Assembly (NCBI RefSeq): GCF_016901835.1
Contig: NZ_JACJKX010000008.1
Location: 28,755-92,754, forward strand
Direction: 5' to 3'
DNA from: Parasutterella secunda
Lineage (GTDB): Bacteria > Pseudomonadota > Gammaproteobacteria > Burkholderiales > Burkholderiaceae_F
Length of the DNA stretch: 64,000 nt
In this document: positions 26,605 to 33,918 of the stretch, in pieces
Layout of the letters: each line of letters begins with the position of its first letter
Numbering within the stretch: the stretch's first letter is position 1
Translations under genes and position numbers: made by a program
The notes under the pieces: model-generated
Databases searched by the model: none
What the model was told of the DNA's origin: nothing
The model's input: the letters and a program-made list of their open reading frames with translations, nothing else

Positions 26605-27078
26605 TCAGATGTACTTGACCGCCAAAATGTCATAGGCACGATCGCCGCCCGGGGCGTGCACAATCGTTTCATCGCCTTCATATTTACCGATCAGGGCACG
26701 CGCAATGGGACTTGAAATCGAAACCAAATTGCGCTTGATGTCGCCTTCATCGTCGCCCACGATCTGATAGGTCACCACTTCACCGGTATCTTGATTTTCC
26801 AACTCAACCGTCGCACCGAAAACAATGCGGCCTCCGGCATCGAGTTCTTTAGGATCGATCACCTGCAAAGAAGAAAGCTTTCCTTCCAATTCGGCAATAC
26901 GTCCTTCAATGTGGCCTTGAAGTTCCTTGGCGGCATCGTATTCTGCGTTTTCAGACAAATCGCCCTTTTCACGGGCTTCCTTAATAGCCTGGACGACTGC
27001 CGGACGCTCCACGCTCTTTAATCGCTTTAATTCGGCCTTTAACAATTCGGCACCACGTACTGTAATGGGAATCGCCAT
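26605..27078 (-). CDS. greA: Transcription elongation factor GreA
   Basis: A 157-residue factor that enters the RNA polymerase secondary channel and stimulates cleavage of backtracked RNA. The N-terminal coiled coil contains the tip acidic pair in [19 protein letters not shown]; the C-terminal FKBP-like domain includes [27 protein letters not shown] and [16 protein letters not shown] place the start at [13 protein letters not shown]; an in-frame extension upstream is not conserved and would run into the terminator hairpin of the hip operon. Length matches E. coli GreA (158 aa). Confidence 0.95.
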   Translation of the reverse strand: MAIPITVRGAELLKAELKRLKSVERPAVVQAIKEAREKGDLSENAEYDAAKELQGHIEGRIAELEGKLSSLQVIDPKELDAGGRIVFGATVELENQDTGEVVTYQIVGDDEGDIKRNLVSISSPIARALIGKYEGDETIVHAPGGDRAYDILAVKYI

Positions 27079-27105
27079 AGTATTTTCTCGTTTACTTTTC
27101 AATAG

Positions 27106-27143
27106 AGAACAAAGAAGCCCGAGCCTTTCCATCAAGCTCAGGC
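27106..27143 (-). terminator. Terminator of the hipBA operon
   Basis: On the minus strand GCCTGAGC (27143-27136) pairs with GCTCGGGC (27124-27117), including one G-U pair, and is followed by TTCTTTGTTCTC. It sits 41 bases past the hipA stop and just before greA. Confidence 0.75.
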
Positions 27144-27183
27144 ATTCGTTTCAGACGGGGACAATTCTACCGCAAAATGCACC

Positions 27184-28491
27184 TTAAAACAGACTTTTAT
27201 TTGATGCTATTTTTGGCATCAGTTCAAGTTCTTTGCGCCAATTTCTTAACCTTGCTGAAATATTGCTTCGGTATTCGACAATATACTTTTTTTCTTCTTC
27301 ATCAAAGTCGTCAGACAACTCCATACGATCCAATTCTTCGTCTATTGAATCCAACACATGAGTCAGTGCTCGGCAAACATCCTCAAAATCCAAGCCACAG
27401 GATTGCGCTTCGTACAAAATCTGCAAAGCGTGCAAATGTTCCAACTCAAATTCGTCACCGATTGACATCGCTAGTGACTGTTGAACCTGAGGAATCTGAC
27501 AAACGCTGACCAGATCGTACCAAGGCGTTGGAGTTAATCCATCCTTTCCGACAAAGAAACTGAAATTTTTCCCATGTGCATCACAATTGCCGATCACAAC
27601 ATTAAAGAGCATCCAATGCAAAAAATTATCCATCATGCGCAAGGGATCGGTGGCAAAACGCGTCAAAGAAAAGAGCTTTTTAAAACTCGCACCATCCCGA
27701 ATATGTGCAACATCTCGACCCGTTCCGAAATTTTGCTCATACTTCAAGCTAGAAGATAAGCCCAAAGCCTGACAGGCATCAATCATGGGACGACGCAGCA
27801 CCTGCTCATTTCTGTACGCTCTGTCAAAACGAGTTACCTCTAATACTCGATGTGAGCCGATACGTTTTAGGTTCAGCTCTGCAACCGCAAAACCCAATGA
27901 TTTCGCGAGCTTCGTGGTCAAAAATTCGTTAAGTAACAAATGCTTTTGAGCGGACTCAAATTTCAGAATATGCGTTGAGCAAAGTCGCTCTCCATTGACG
28001 AGCGCGTAGTTATTCTCCACTTTCAGAACGTTAATCTTTGCCTGCATTCCTGCTACCGATAACCTAGGCTTCCCATCCCAAATGTCAATCGGGTGTGTGT
28101 CGGGAAAATCCAATTTTTGAACGATTTCTTCAAAGGTTATCGGGCGAATCTGTTCGGCAACATCAGGGACATTGTCTGTCAAACTCAATCTCAGCGCTCC
28201 CGCCAAATCATTTCCGATAGCTAAACAAAGCGCCAAGACATTATTTTTGGAAATATTGTTTAATCGGCTCAGATGCTCCAGTGCACGCCCTTCGGGCAAA
28301 AAGTTTTCCAAAAAGAGAAGAAAATCCGTTTTTTTGATTTTCCCATTCAACGGCAAAGTCGGAGACAGAGCGAATCCTTCTTTTTTCCAATTTTCAGAGT
28401 ATCGGAAAAAATCATTGCCTTCTGACGAGTCAGGATTAATCTCACCCACAACATTCTTTCCGAGCAAAAGAAAACACTTAGAACCAGTCAT
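27184..28491 (-). CDS. hipA: HipA-family serine/threonine kinase toxin
   Basis: A 435-residue HipA-like kinase. In E. coli HipA phosphorylates glutamyl-tRNA synthetase and causes growth arrest and persistence. The N-subdomain (LLLGKNVVGEI, FALSPTLPLN, FLENFLPEGRAL, GNDLAGALRL) is followed by the kinase core: LSVAGMQAKINV, the ATP-lysine region THILKFE, the catalytic loop NFLHWMLFNVVIGNCDAHGKNFSF and the metal-binding WYDLVSV. All key positions look intact. The ATG at 28491 has AGAGG upstream and overlaps hipB by 14 bases, so the two are co-translated. An in-frame TTG three codons earlier is possible. Confidence 0.9.
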   Translation of the reverse strand: MTGSKCFLLLGKNVVGEINPDSSEGNDFFRYSENWKKEGFALSPTLPLNGKIKKTDFLLFLENFLPEGRALEHLSRLNNISKNNVLALCLAIGNDLAGALRLSLTDNVPDVAEQIRPITFEEIVQKLDFPDTHPIDIWDGKPRLSVAGMQAKINVLKVENNYALVNGERLCSTHILKFESAQKHLLLNEFLTTKLAKSLGFAVAELNLKRIGSHRVLEVTRFDRAYRNEQVLRRPMIDACQALGLSSSLKYEQNFGTGRDVAHIRDGASFKKLFSLTRFATDPLRMMDNFLHWMLFNVVIGNCDAHGKNFSFFVGKDGLTPTPWYDLVSVCQIPQVQQSLAMSIGDEFELEHLHALQILYEAQSCGLDFEDVCRALTHVLDSIDEELDRMELSDDFDEEEKKYIVEYRSNISARLRNWRKELELMPKIASNKSLF

Positions 28492-28753
28492 TTCCCTCAA
28501 CCTCTGAACGATCTTGTAGTAAGAATTTTGTTTGATTCGACCAATCCAACGTTAAGCCCAAAATACTTAAAACTGTGATCAAAGTTGAATATCGGACATC
28601 GCCGCCTTTTTCCAATTTAATTAACGTCTTACGACTGATTTTTGTCGCCTTTTCAATTTCTTCTAAAGTGTATCCAAGGGCTTTCCGACGCTTGCGGATA
28701 ACCTCTCCGATTTCGTTAAGAGTCAGAGTATTAGCAATGATAAAATTTTTCAT
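28478..28753 (-). CDS. hipB: HipB-like XRE-family antitoxin
   Basis: A 91-residue helix-turn-helix protein expected to neutralise HipA and repress the operon. The HTH covers IGEVIRKRRKALGYTLEEIEKATKISRKTLIKLEKGGDVRYSTLITVLSIL, with sequence typical of XRE repressors. The ATG at 28753 directly follows a T7 run and a long hairpin, with no Shine-Dalgarno, so translation may be leaderless or start by another route. It precedes and overlaps hipA. Confidence 0.88.
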   Translation of the reverse strand: MKNFIIANTLTLNEIGEVIRKRRKALGYTLEEIEKATKISRKTLIKLEKGGDVRYSTLITVLSILGLTLDWSNQTKFLLQDRSEVEGNDWF

Positions 28754-28811
28754 AAAAAAAGAAGTAAACTACACAAAACGGGGAATTCCCCAATATTGTG
28801 TAGTTTACTTC
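28754..28811. promoter_or_regulatory. 16-bp perfect inverted repeat upstream of hipB, also a gmhA terminator
   Basis: GAAGTAAACTACACAA (28761-28776) and TTGTGTAGTTTACTTC (28796-28811) are exact reverse complements. Between them is a second palindrome, GGGGAATTCCCC (28780-28791). On the minus strand the hairpin is followed by TTTTTTT and then the hipB ATG. It can therefore be a strong terminator for the gmhA transcript and a HipB operator. A third half-site, GTGTAGAAAACTTC, lies at 28837-28850. Confidence 0.75.
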
Positions 28812-28851
28812 AACTTTTAGAGATTTGTCTAAAAAAGTGTAGAAAACTTCT

Positions 28852-29442
28852 CTATTTGTAGTTCTCAGGAGCGAGTTGTCGTTCCACCAATTCAATCAAA
28901 ATGTGAATGCACTTAATGTGCAACTCCTGAACCCGATCGGCCCAACGTCCGGCGGGCGTCACAATCGCGACATCGGCTTTTTGTGCCAGGGGACTGTCAA
29001 ATTTTCCGGTAAGACCCACCACTTTCATACCGTTTTTATGAGCGGCTTCAACCGCATCAATCACATTGGCACTGGTGCCTGAAGTGGTAATGGCTAAAAG
29101 CACATCACCGGGCCTACCCACCGCTTCCACATAGCGGGAGAAAACGGCTCGGTAACCGTAGTCATTACCGACGCAGCTCATGTGTGAAGCGTCCGCAATC
29201 GCAATGGCGGCATAACCGGGACGGTCACTTCTGAATCGTCCGGTCATTTCCTCGGCAAAATGCATGGAATCACAAAGGGAACCACCGTTGCCGCAGGAAA
29301 GAATTTTTCCTCCCCGACGGATGGTCTCGGCCATCAATTCTGAAGCCTGAACAATCGCCTCTTGCGTTTGATCGGCAGCGATCAGTGCATCAAGCGCCTG
29401 ACGCGCCTCGACAAGCGCAGCCTTCACGTGTTCTTTAGCCAT
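28852..29442 (-). CDS. gmhA: Phosphoheptose isomerase (SIS domain)
   Basis: A 196-residue SIS-domain protein that matches GmhA, which isomerises sedoheptulose 7-phosphate to D-glycero-heptose 7-phosphate for LPS core synthesis. Clear segments are LSCGNGGSLCDSMHFAEEMTGRFR, SHMSCVGNDYGY, VFSRYVEAVGRPGDVLLAITTSGTS and MKVVGLTGKF. The related DiaA, an initiator-association protein, has the same fold, but SHMSCVGNDYG and FAEEMTGRFR favour GmhA. It is the last gene of the dnaX-ybaB-recR group and ends before the large hipB hairpin. Confidence 0.88.
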   Translation of the reverse strand: MAKEHVKAALVEARQALDALIAADQTQEAIVQASELMAETIRRGGKILSCGNGGSLCDSMHFAEEMTGRFRSDRPGYAAIAIADASHMSCVGNDYGYRAVFSRYVEAVGRPGDVLLAITTSGTSANVIDAVEAAHKNGMKVVGLTGKFDSPLAQKADVAIVTPAGRWADRVQELHIKCIHILIELVERQLAPENYK

Positions 29443-29463
29443 AGTTTCTTCCTCGTCATGAGT

Positions 29464-30066
29464 TTAGCGTCGAGCAAAAATCGCTCCCGCTATTGTATTG
29501 GCGTCCGTGTATTCCAACTCTACGCCTGCCGGAATTCCCCGAGCAAGCCTGGTTACCCGCACTTGAGGTGCAACCGAGGCCACAGCCTTAGCAATAAAAT
29601 GCGCCGTTGCATCCCCTTCGGGCGTATAGGGCGTCGCAATCAAGACTTCCCGCACCGCCGGATCACTTTTGAGTCTTTCCCAGAGCTTAGCCAAGCGCAA
29701 ATCCTCTGCACCGACTCCCTTGACCGGAGAAATCAGTCCCATGAGCACAAAGTAAAGTCCCCGATAGGTCATCGTCTCTTCAATGACACGTTGATCGGCA
29801 GGGCTTTCCACCACACAGATTTTGCTGTGATCGCGACTCGTATCCGCACAAATAGGACACACGGCATCGTCTGTGAGCGTATTGCAGAGTTCACAGTGTT
29901 TGACGTTTTTCACAGCCCGGTCAAGCGCACTGACAAGCTTCAGCGCTCGCTCGCGATCTTGGCTCAAAAGATGCTCGGCGATGCGAGAGGCCGACCGAGG
30001 TCCTAACCCCGGCAACCTTCTTAATGCATCGACCAATTCATCCAAGCTGGGACTGAGCGACGTCAT
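29464..30066 (-). CDS. recR: Recombination mediator protein RecR
   Basis: A 200-residue member of the RecFOR pathway that loads RecA at gaps. The N-terminal helix-hairpin-helix is LVDALRRLPGLGPRSASRIAEHLL. The four-Cys zinc finger is CELCNTLTDDAVCPIC, and the Toprim domain starts at SKICVVESPADQRVIEE. It follows ybaB and dnaX with 12-base spacing from ybaB, the classical operon order. Confidence 0.95.
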   Translation of the reverse strand: MTSLSPSLDELVDALRRLPGLGPRSASRIAEHLLSQDRERALKLVSALDRAVKNVKHCELCNTLTDDAVCPICADTSRDHSKICVVESPADQRVIEETMTYRGLYFVLMGLISPVKGVGAEDLRLAKLWERLKSDPAVREVLIATPYTPEGDATAHFIAKAVASVAPQVRVTRLARGIPAGVELEYTDANTIAGAIFARR

Positions 30067-30078
30067 CCGAACGGATCC

Positions 30079-30396
30079 TTAAAAGGACATTCCCGGAGGC
30101 AAGGGCATACCGGCAGTCGCTGCTGCCATCTTTTCCTTGGTGATCTGTTCGATCTTATCGAGGCAGTCTTTCGTGGCCATGAAGATGAGATCTTCGACCA
30201 TATCCACGTCTTCCTGCAACAGACTCGGATCAACCTTCACGGATTTGAGCGAGTGCTTGCAGGTCATCGTCACCTGCACGAGATTGCCGCTTGCGCTGCC
30301 CGTCACTTCCAAGTGATCCAATTCATGCTGCAAACGCTTGATGTTTTCCTGTACTCGAGCAGCTTGTTTGAGCAACGCTCCCATGTTTCCACGCAT
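30079..30396 (-). CDS. ybaB: YbaB/EbfC-family nucleoid-associated protein
   Basis: A 105-residue DNA-binding protein that forms a tweezer-like dimer. The typical sequence is visible: MGALLKQAARVQENIKRLQHELDHLEVTGSA, GNLVQVTMTCKHSLKSVKVDPSLL, DMVEDLIFMATKDCLDKIEQITKEKM and a Gly/Pro-rich C-terminus (AGMPLPPGM). The start at 30396 is normal for the family. It lies between dnaX and recR in the same operon. Confidence 0.94.
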   Translation of the reverse strand: MRGNMGALLKQAARVQENIKRLQHELDHLEVTGSASGNLVQVTMTCKHSLKSVKVDPSLLQEDVDMVEDLIFMATKDCLDKIEQITKEKMAAATAGMPLPPGMSF

Positions 30397-30425
30397 AGTT
30401 GTTTATCCTTTCTTTCGGGTAACAG

Positions 30426-32453
30426 TTAAGAAATCTTCTTTTTGACCGACATCGGATCAATTCGCGCATTAAAGCGCCGCATCACCGTTCGGGCCAAAGG
30501 GGTCTTTTTAAGTGACTCAATCGCCGCTTTCCTTTCGGCATCATCGGTAATTGTCACATATTTATTCTTTCTTTTTTCGGCTTCCTCAGCCTCTTTTTGT
30601 TCTTTTTTCAAGCGCGCACGCTCCTGGCTGATCGTTCTCGAACGAGGCGTTTCCAATTCAAACTTAAAGCGCATCCGGCGGCCGAACAACGGATCGACGA
30701 TTCTTTGCACCAAAAGCATGGCTTTTTGGTTTTTGAGTCGATTCTCGTACAAGGGATCAATACGAAGCGTAATCAGGTCGTCTTCAATAGAGACACATTC
30801 GCTACGCTCCAAAATATCGCGAGCATAGGTCGCCGGATAGGTGTAACGCAACTTTTCAAACCACTTCCGACCGATCTCGGTAAATTCCGGAATCTGATCG
30901 TAGTCCTCTGCAAAGTCGTAGCGACTTTCAAAGTCCTCATGCCCGGCCTGAGAATCTTCTTCGGGCAACTCCTGCACGGGCTCGGCAAAACCGTAGTCAT
31001 CGATTGTGGGCTCCATCTGCGAGGCATACTCGTCATAGGAATCCACATACGGCACATCATCATCGTCTTGGACTGCGACCGGTTTTGTCTCAACCGGTTT
31101 AACCGAAGGCTTTTCTTCCCGGGCAGTCGCTTTGACCGTACTGCCCGAATCAGGCTCCCCCACGGGAGCATCCTCCCATGGCGCAGGATCATGCTCGACT
31201 TGAGGCTGAGTCGGTGTTGAGGCGGTTTGCTCAACAGGTTTTTCTTTGACCGGAGAAGCTGAAACAACGGGTTCAGTCGCCGATTGAGGCTCTTGAGGCG
31301 CCTTGGTCACCTCAGGCTTAAAGCGTTCGGGTAACTTCACCGACACGCTGCCTGCAGGTTTAAAAGCGAGCATTCGCAAAAGCGCCATCGTAAAACCGGC
31401 ATACTCATCAGGGGCCAAATTCATGTCGGCGCGTGCATTTAACGCAATCTGATAGTAAAGCTGCACCTCTTGCGGCGTGAAAGTTTTCGCAAGCGTCATC
31501 ACCGCTTCACGATCCATATCGTCGGAGGCAAGACTTGCCGCATCAAACTGCGCGAGGGCAATTTTGTGTAAAAGTGCTGCCAAATCACGAATGGCCTGGC
31601 TAAAGGAGAGGCTGCGCAAGGACATATCCTGAGCCACTTGCATCATCTCGTGCGCCTTTCCTTCGGCCAAATACACCAAAAGCTTTAAGAGCACGTCGCT
31701 ATCCATCATGCCGAGCATTTCGCGCACGCTCTCAAGCGTGATGGGCTTGTCACCGGCAAATGCAATCGCCTGATCCAAGAGGCTCAAGCCGTCTCGCATG
31801 GAGCCTCTGGCTCCCACTCCCAAGAGTTTCAGTGCGGCGGGTTCGGCCTGGATTTTTTCTTCTTGCAGAATGTGAGCCATGTGATCGGCTACGGTCTGAG
31901 GCGAGACATTCTTAAGATTAAATTGCAGGCAGCGCGACAAAACCGTAACGGGCACTTTCTGCGGATCGGTTGTCGCCAGAATGAATTTCACGTACTCAGG
32001 CGGCTCTTCGAGCGTTTTTAACATCGCGTTAAAGGCGTGCGACGTGAGCTGATGCACTTCGTCAATCATGTAGACCTTGTAGCGGGCATTGGTGGGTGCA
32101 TACATCGCCTGCTCAAGAAGCGCTGTCATTTCCTCGACAGAACGATTGCTCGCCGCGTCCATTTCGATGTAATCGACAAAACGCCCTTCATCGATCGCTC
32201 GACAAGCCTCGCAGACGCCGCACGGATGGTCCGTCACACCGCCCTTGCCGTCCGGTCCCACACAGTTAAGGCTTTTAGCGAGGATGCGTGACAGAGTCGT
32301 TTTCCCGACACCGCGCGTACCGGTAAAAAGATAAGCGTGGTGAAGCCTGTTTTCACGCAAAGCGTGCGTAAGCGCCTGAACCACGGGCTCTTGTCCCACT
32401 ACACTTTCAAAATCATGAGGCCGCCATTTGCGGGCCAATACCTGAGAAGCCAT
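30426..32453 (-). CDS. dnaX: DNA polymerase III subunit tau/gamma
   Basis: A 675-residue clamp-loader ATPase. Walker A is GTRGVGKTTLSRIL, the zinc module is C-x9-C-x2-C-x2-C style (NCVGPDGKGG...CGVCEAC), Walker B is YMIDEVHQL, and sensor 1 is ILATTDPQKVPVTVLSRC. After residue ~370 comes an acidic, Pro/Gln-rich tau linker, then a C-terminal domain (FTEIGRKWFEKLRYTYPATYARDI) that contacts the polymerase subunit. I found no convincing A-AAA-AAG slippery site in frame, so production of a short gamma form is unclear. It starts three bases after the stop of the GNAT gene, indicating co-transcription. Confidence 0.95.
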   Translation of the reverse strand: MASQVLARKWRPHDFESVVGQEPVVQALTHALRENRLHHAYLFTGTRGVGKTTLSRILAKSLNCVGPDGKGGVTDHPCGVCEACRAIDEGRFVDYIEMDAASNRSVEEMTALLEQAMYAPTNARYKVYMIDEVHQLTSHAFNAMLKTLEEPPEYVKFILATTDPQKVPVTVLSRCLQFNLKNVSPQTVADHMAHILQEEKIQAEPAALKLLGVGARGSMRDGLSLLDQAIAFAGDKPITLESVREMLGMMDSDVLLKLLVYLAEGKAHEMMQVAQDMSLRSLSFSQAIRDLAALLHKIALAQFDAASLASDDMDREAVMTLAKTFTPQEVQLYYQIALNARADMNLAPDEYAGFTMALLRMLAFKPAGSVSVKLPERFKPEVTKAPQEPQSATEPVVSASPVKEKPVEQTASTPTQPQVEHDPAPWEDAPVGEPDSGSTVKATAREEKPSVKPVETKPVAVQDDDDVPYVDSYDEYASQMEPTIDDYGFAEPVQELPEEDSQAGHEDFESRYDFAEDYDQIPEFTEIGRKWFEKLRYTYPATYARDILERSECVSIEDDLITLRIDPLYENRLKNQKAMLLVQRIVDPLFGRRMRFKFELETPRSRTISQERARLKKEQKEAEEAEKRKNKYVTITDDAERKAAIESLKKTPLARTVMRRFNARIDPMSVKKKIS

Positions 32454-32456
32454 AAC

Positions 32457-32936
32457 TTAAGAACCTTTAGCGAAACGCTCAAGCGCCTCACCCGTTAAAC
32501 GACACAGTCGCCAGTCTGTCATCAGTTTGGCGCCCATTTTCTCATAAAATCCGATGGCGGGCTTATTCCACTCGAGCACTACCCATTCAAAGCGACCGCA
32601 CTTTTCCTTCACCGCCTTCTGAGCCAAGTAGCGTAAAAGCGCCTTGCCGTATCCTTTTCCCCGATAGTCAGGCTCAATGAAGATATCTTCCAGATATAAA
32701 CCGCGACGAGTTAAAAAGGTCGAGAAATTATAAAAGTAGAGTGCAAAGCCCACAGGTTTGTCGTCTTCGTAAGCAATGAGAGCATGAGCCGAAGGGGTTG
32801 CGCTAAAAAGCTCACGGCGCACATCGTCAACCGTGGCGGTCACTTCATGCAGGAGCTTTTCGTAGTCTGCCAGGCGGCGGATAAACTGCAAAATCAACTC
32901 ACAATCCTTTTCTTCTGCACATCGAATTTCAAACAT
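32457..32936 (-). CDS. GNAT-family N-acetyltransferase (SSAT-like)
   Basis: A 159-residue GNAT protein most like the spermidine/spermine N1-acetyltransferase subgroup. The acetyl-CoA loop is DYRGKGYGKALLRYLAQ, preceded by GLYLEDIFIEP, with the C-terminal WNKPAIGFYEKMGA. The family can acetylate polyamines, thialysine or other small amines, so the substrate remains open. It ends three bases before dnaX starts and may be co-transcribed with it. Confidence 0.85.
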   Translation of the reverse strand: MFEIRCAEEKDCELILQFIRRLADYEKLLHEVTATVDDVRRELFSATPSAHALIAYEDDKPVGFALYFYNFSTFLTRRGLYLEDIFIEPDYRGKGYGKALLRYLAQKAVKEKCGRFEWVVLEWNKPAIGFYEKMGAKLMTDWRLCRLTGEALERFAKGS

Positions 32937-33010
32937 CTTCTTTACTCATCAATGGAAATTTCAAACAGGTGTAGTTTAGCGAAAAAATGCCCGCACTTTC
33001 TGAGCGCATA

Positions 33011-33652
33011 CTATTGAAGCATATCGACAAACACTCGCGCAGCCAAAAATAGGAAAAAGGCGCCTCCCACACAGTTGATGACCTTAGCGGCTTTAGGCGT
33101 TGACAAAAGACGCCTGAAATTGGAAGCAATCCATCCGTAGCAAAAATGGATACAGAAAACCGTACAAAAGTAGGTCACGGTCATTACAACAACCTGCGGC
33201 ACAAAGGCAAGCTCATGATCAATGAATTGCGGAAAAAGCGAGACAAAGAACATGATGAGCATGGGGTTGGTCATCTGAAGCGTAATACCCTGAAGCCAAA
33301 GAGTCCCTTTTTGCTTAACGGTTACGCTCATTGCTTTTTCTTTTGAGGCAAGATCAAAACTGAAAGGTTTCGCTTTAAAAAGTCGCACGCCCAAATACAC
33401 CATATAGAGAGCCCCCAAAGCCTTAATCGTCTCGTAAGCTGCGGGAGACGTTGCAATCAAAATGCCCAATCCCGTTGAGGAAATCATCGACATGACGACG
33501 GTTCCGGTGGATGTCCCCAAAATCACCCAAACGGCTGTGCGAAGCCCATAGCGGATGGAACTGGTGAGCGTCATAAGCACTCCGGGGCCCGGAGTGGCCA
33601 CTGCAAAAGCAGAAGTGACTAGAAAAAGTGTGAAAAGAGACGTATTAATCAT
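33011..33652 (-). CDS. LysE/RhtB-family amino acid exporter
   Basis: A 213-residue inner-membrane protein with five to six hydrophobic segments. The N-terminus shows the family signature FAVATPGPGVLMTLTSSIRYGLRTAVWVILGTSTGT, and a second is ITLQMTNPMLIMFFVSLFPQFID. LysE/RhtB proteins export amino acids such as threonine, homoserine or lysine, but the substrate is not evident. The stop is 74 bases upstream of the GNAT gene. Confidence 0.9.
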   Translation of the reverse strand: MINTSLFTLFLVTSAFAVATPGPGVLMTLTSSIRYGLRTAVWVILGTSTGTVVMSMISSTGLGILIATSPAAYETIKALGALYMVYLGVRLFKAKPFSFDLASKEKAMSVTVKQKGTLWLQGITLQMTNPMLIMFFVSLFPQFIDHELAFVPQVVVMTVTYFCTVFCIHFCYGWIASNFRRLLSTPKAAKVINCVGGAFFLFLAARVFVDMLQ

Positions 33653-33859
33653 GTGTGCGACTTATCGTAATAAGTGCTCATAATAATATTTTGACAACTC
33701 TTGTGGAAAGAAGCGTTAAGAAAGAGAACATCACGCCTCCCTTTTTCAATCCTTTAACCACGATTTCATTATTGGTCGGAAACTGTCAAAACCGAGTCAA
33801 AGTCCTGTTTAATCCGCGTCAAAAAGCTTGTCTGTTTTCAAGCATTGTCTTTTCTGAGC

Positions 33860-33893
33860 CTGAAAAAAAAGCCCGATCCTTTCGAACCGAGCC
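33860..33893 (-). terminator. Terminator of the PAP2-EptA gene
   Basis: On the minus strand GCTCGGTTC pairs with GGATCGGGC (several G-U pairs) around a GAAA-type loop and is followed by TTTTTTTT. It sits about 26 bases after the stop. The stretch up to the LysE gene holds nothing else I can support. Confidence 0.8.
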
Positions 33894-33918
33894 CAAAACA
33901 AGGAGAAAATACGGATGC

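Noticed and set aside
30426..32453. Programmed frameshift site in dnaX
   Set aside because: The A-runs near the 3' end do not match the in-frame A-AAA-AAG heptamer and lie too far downstream to give a typical gamma form.
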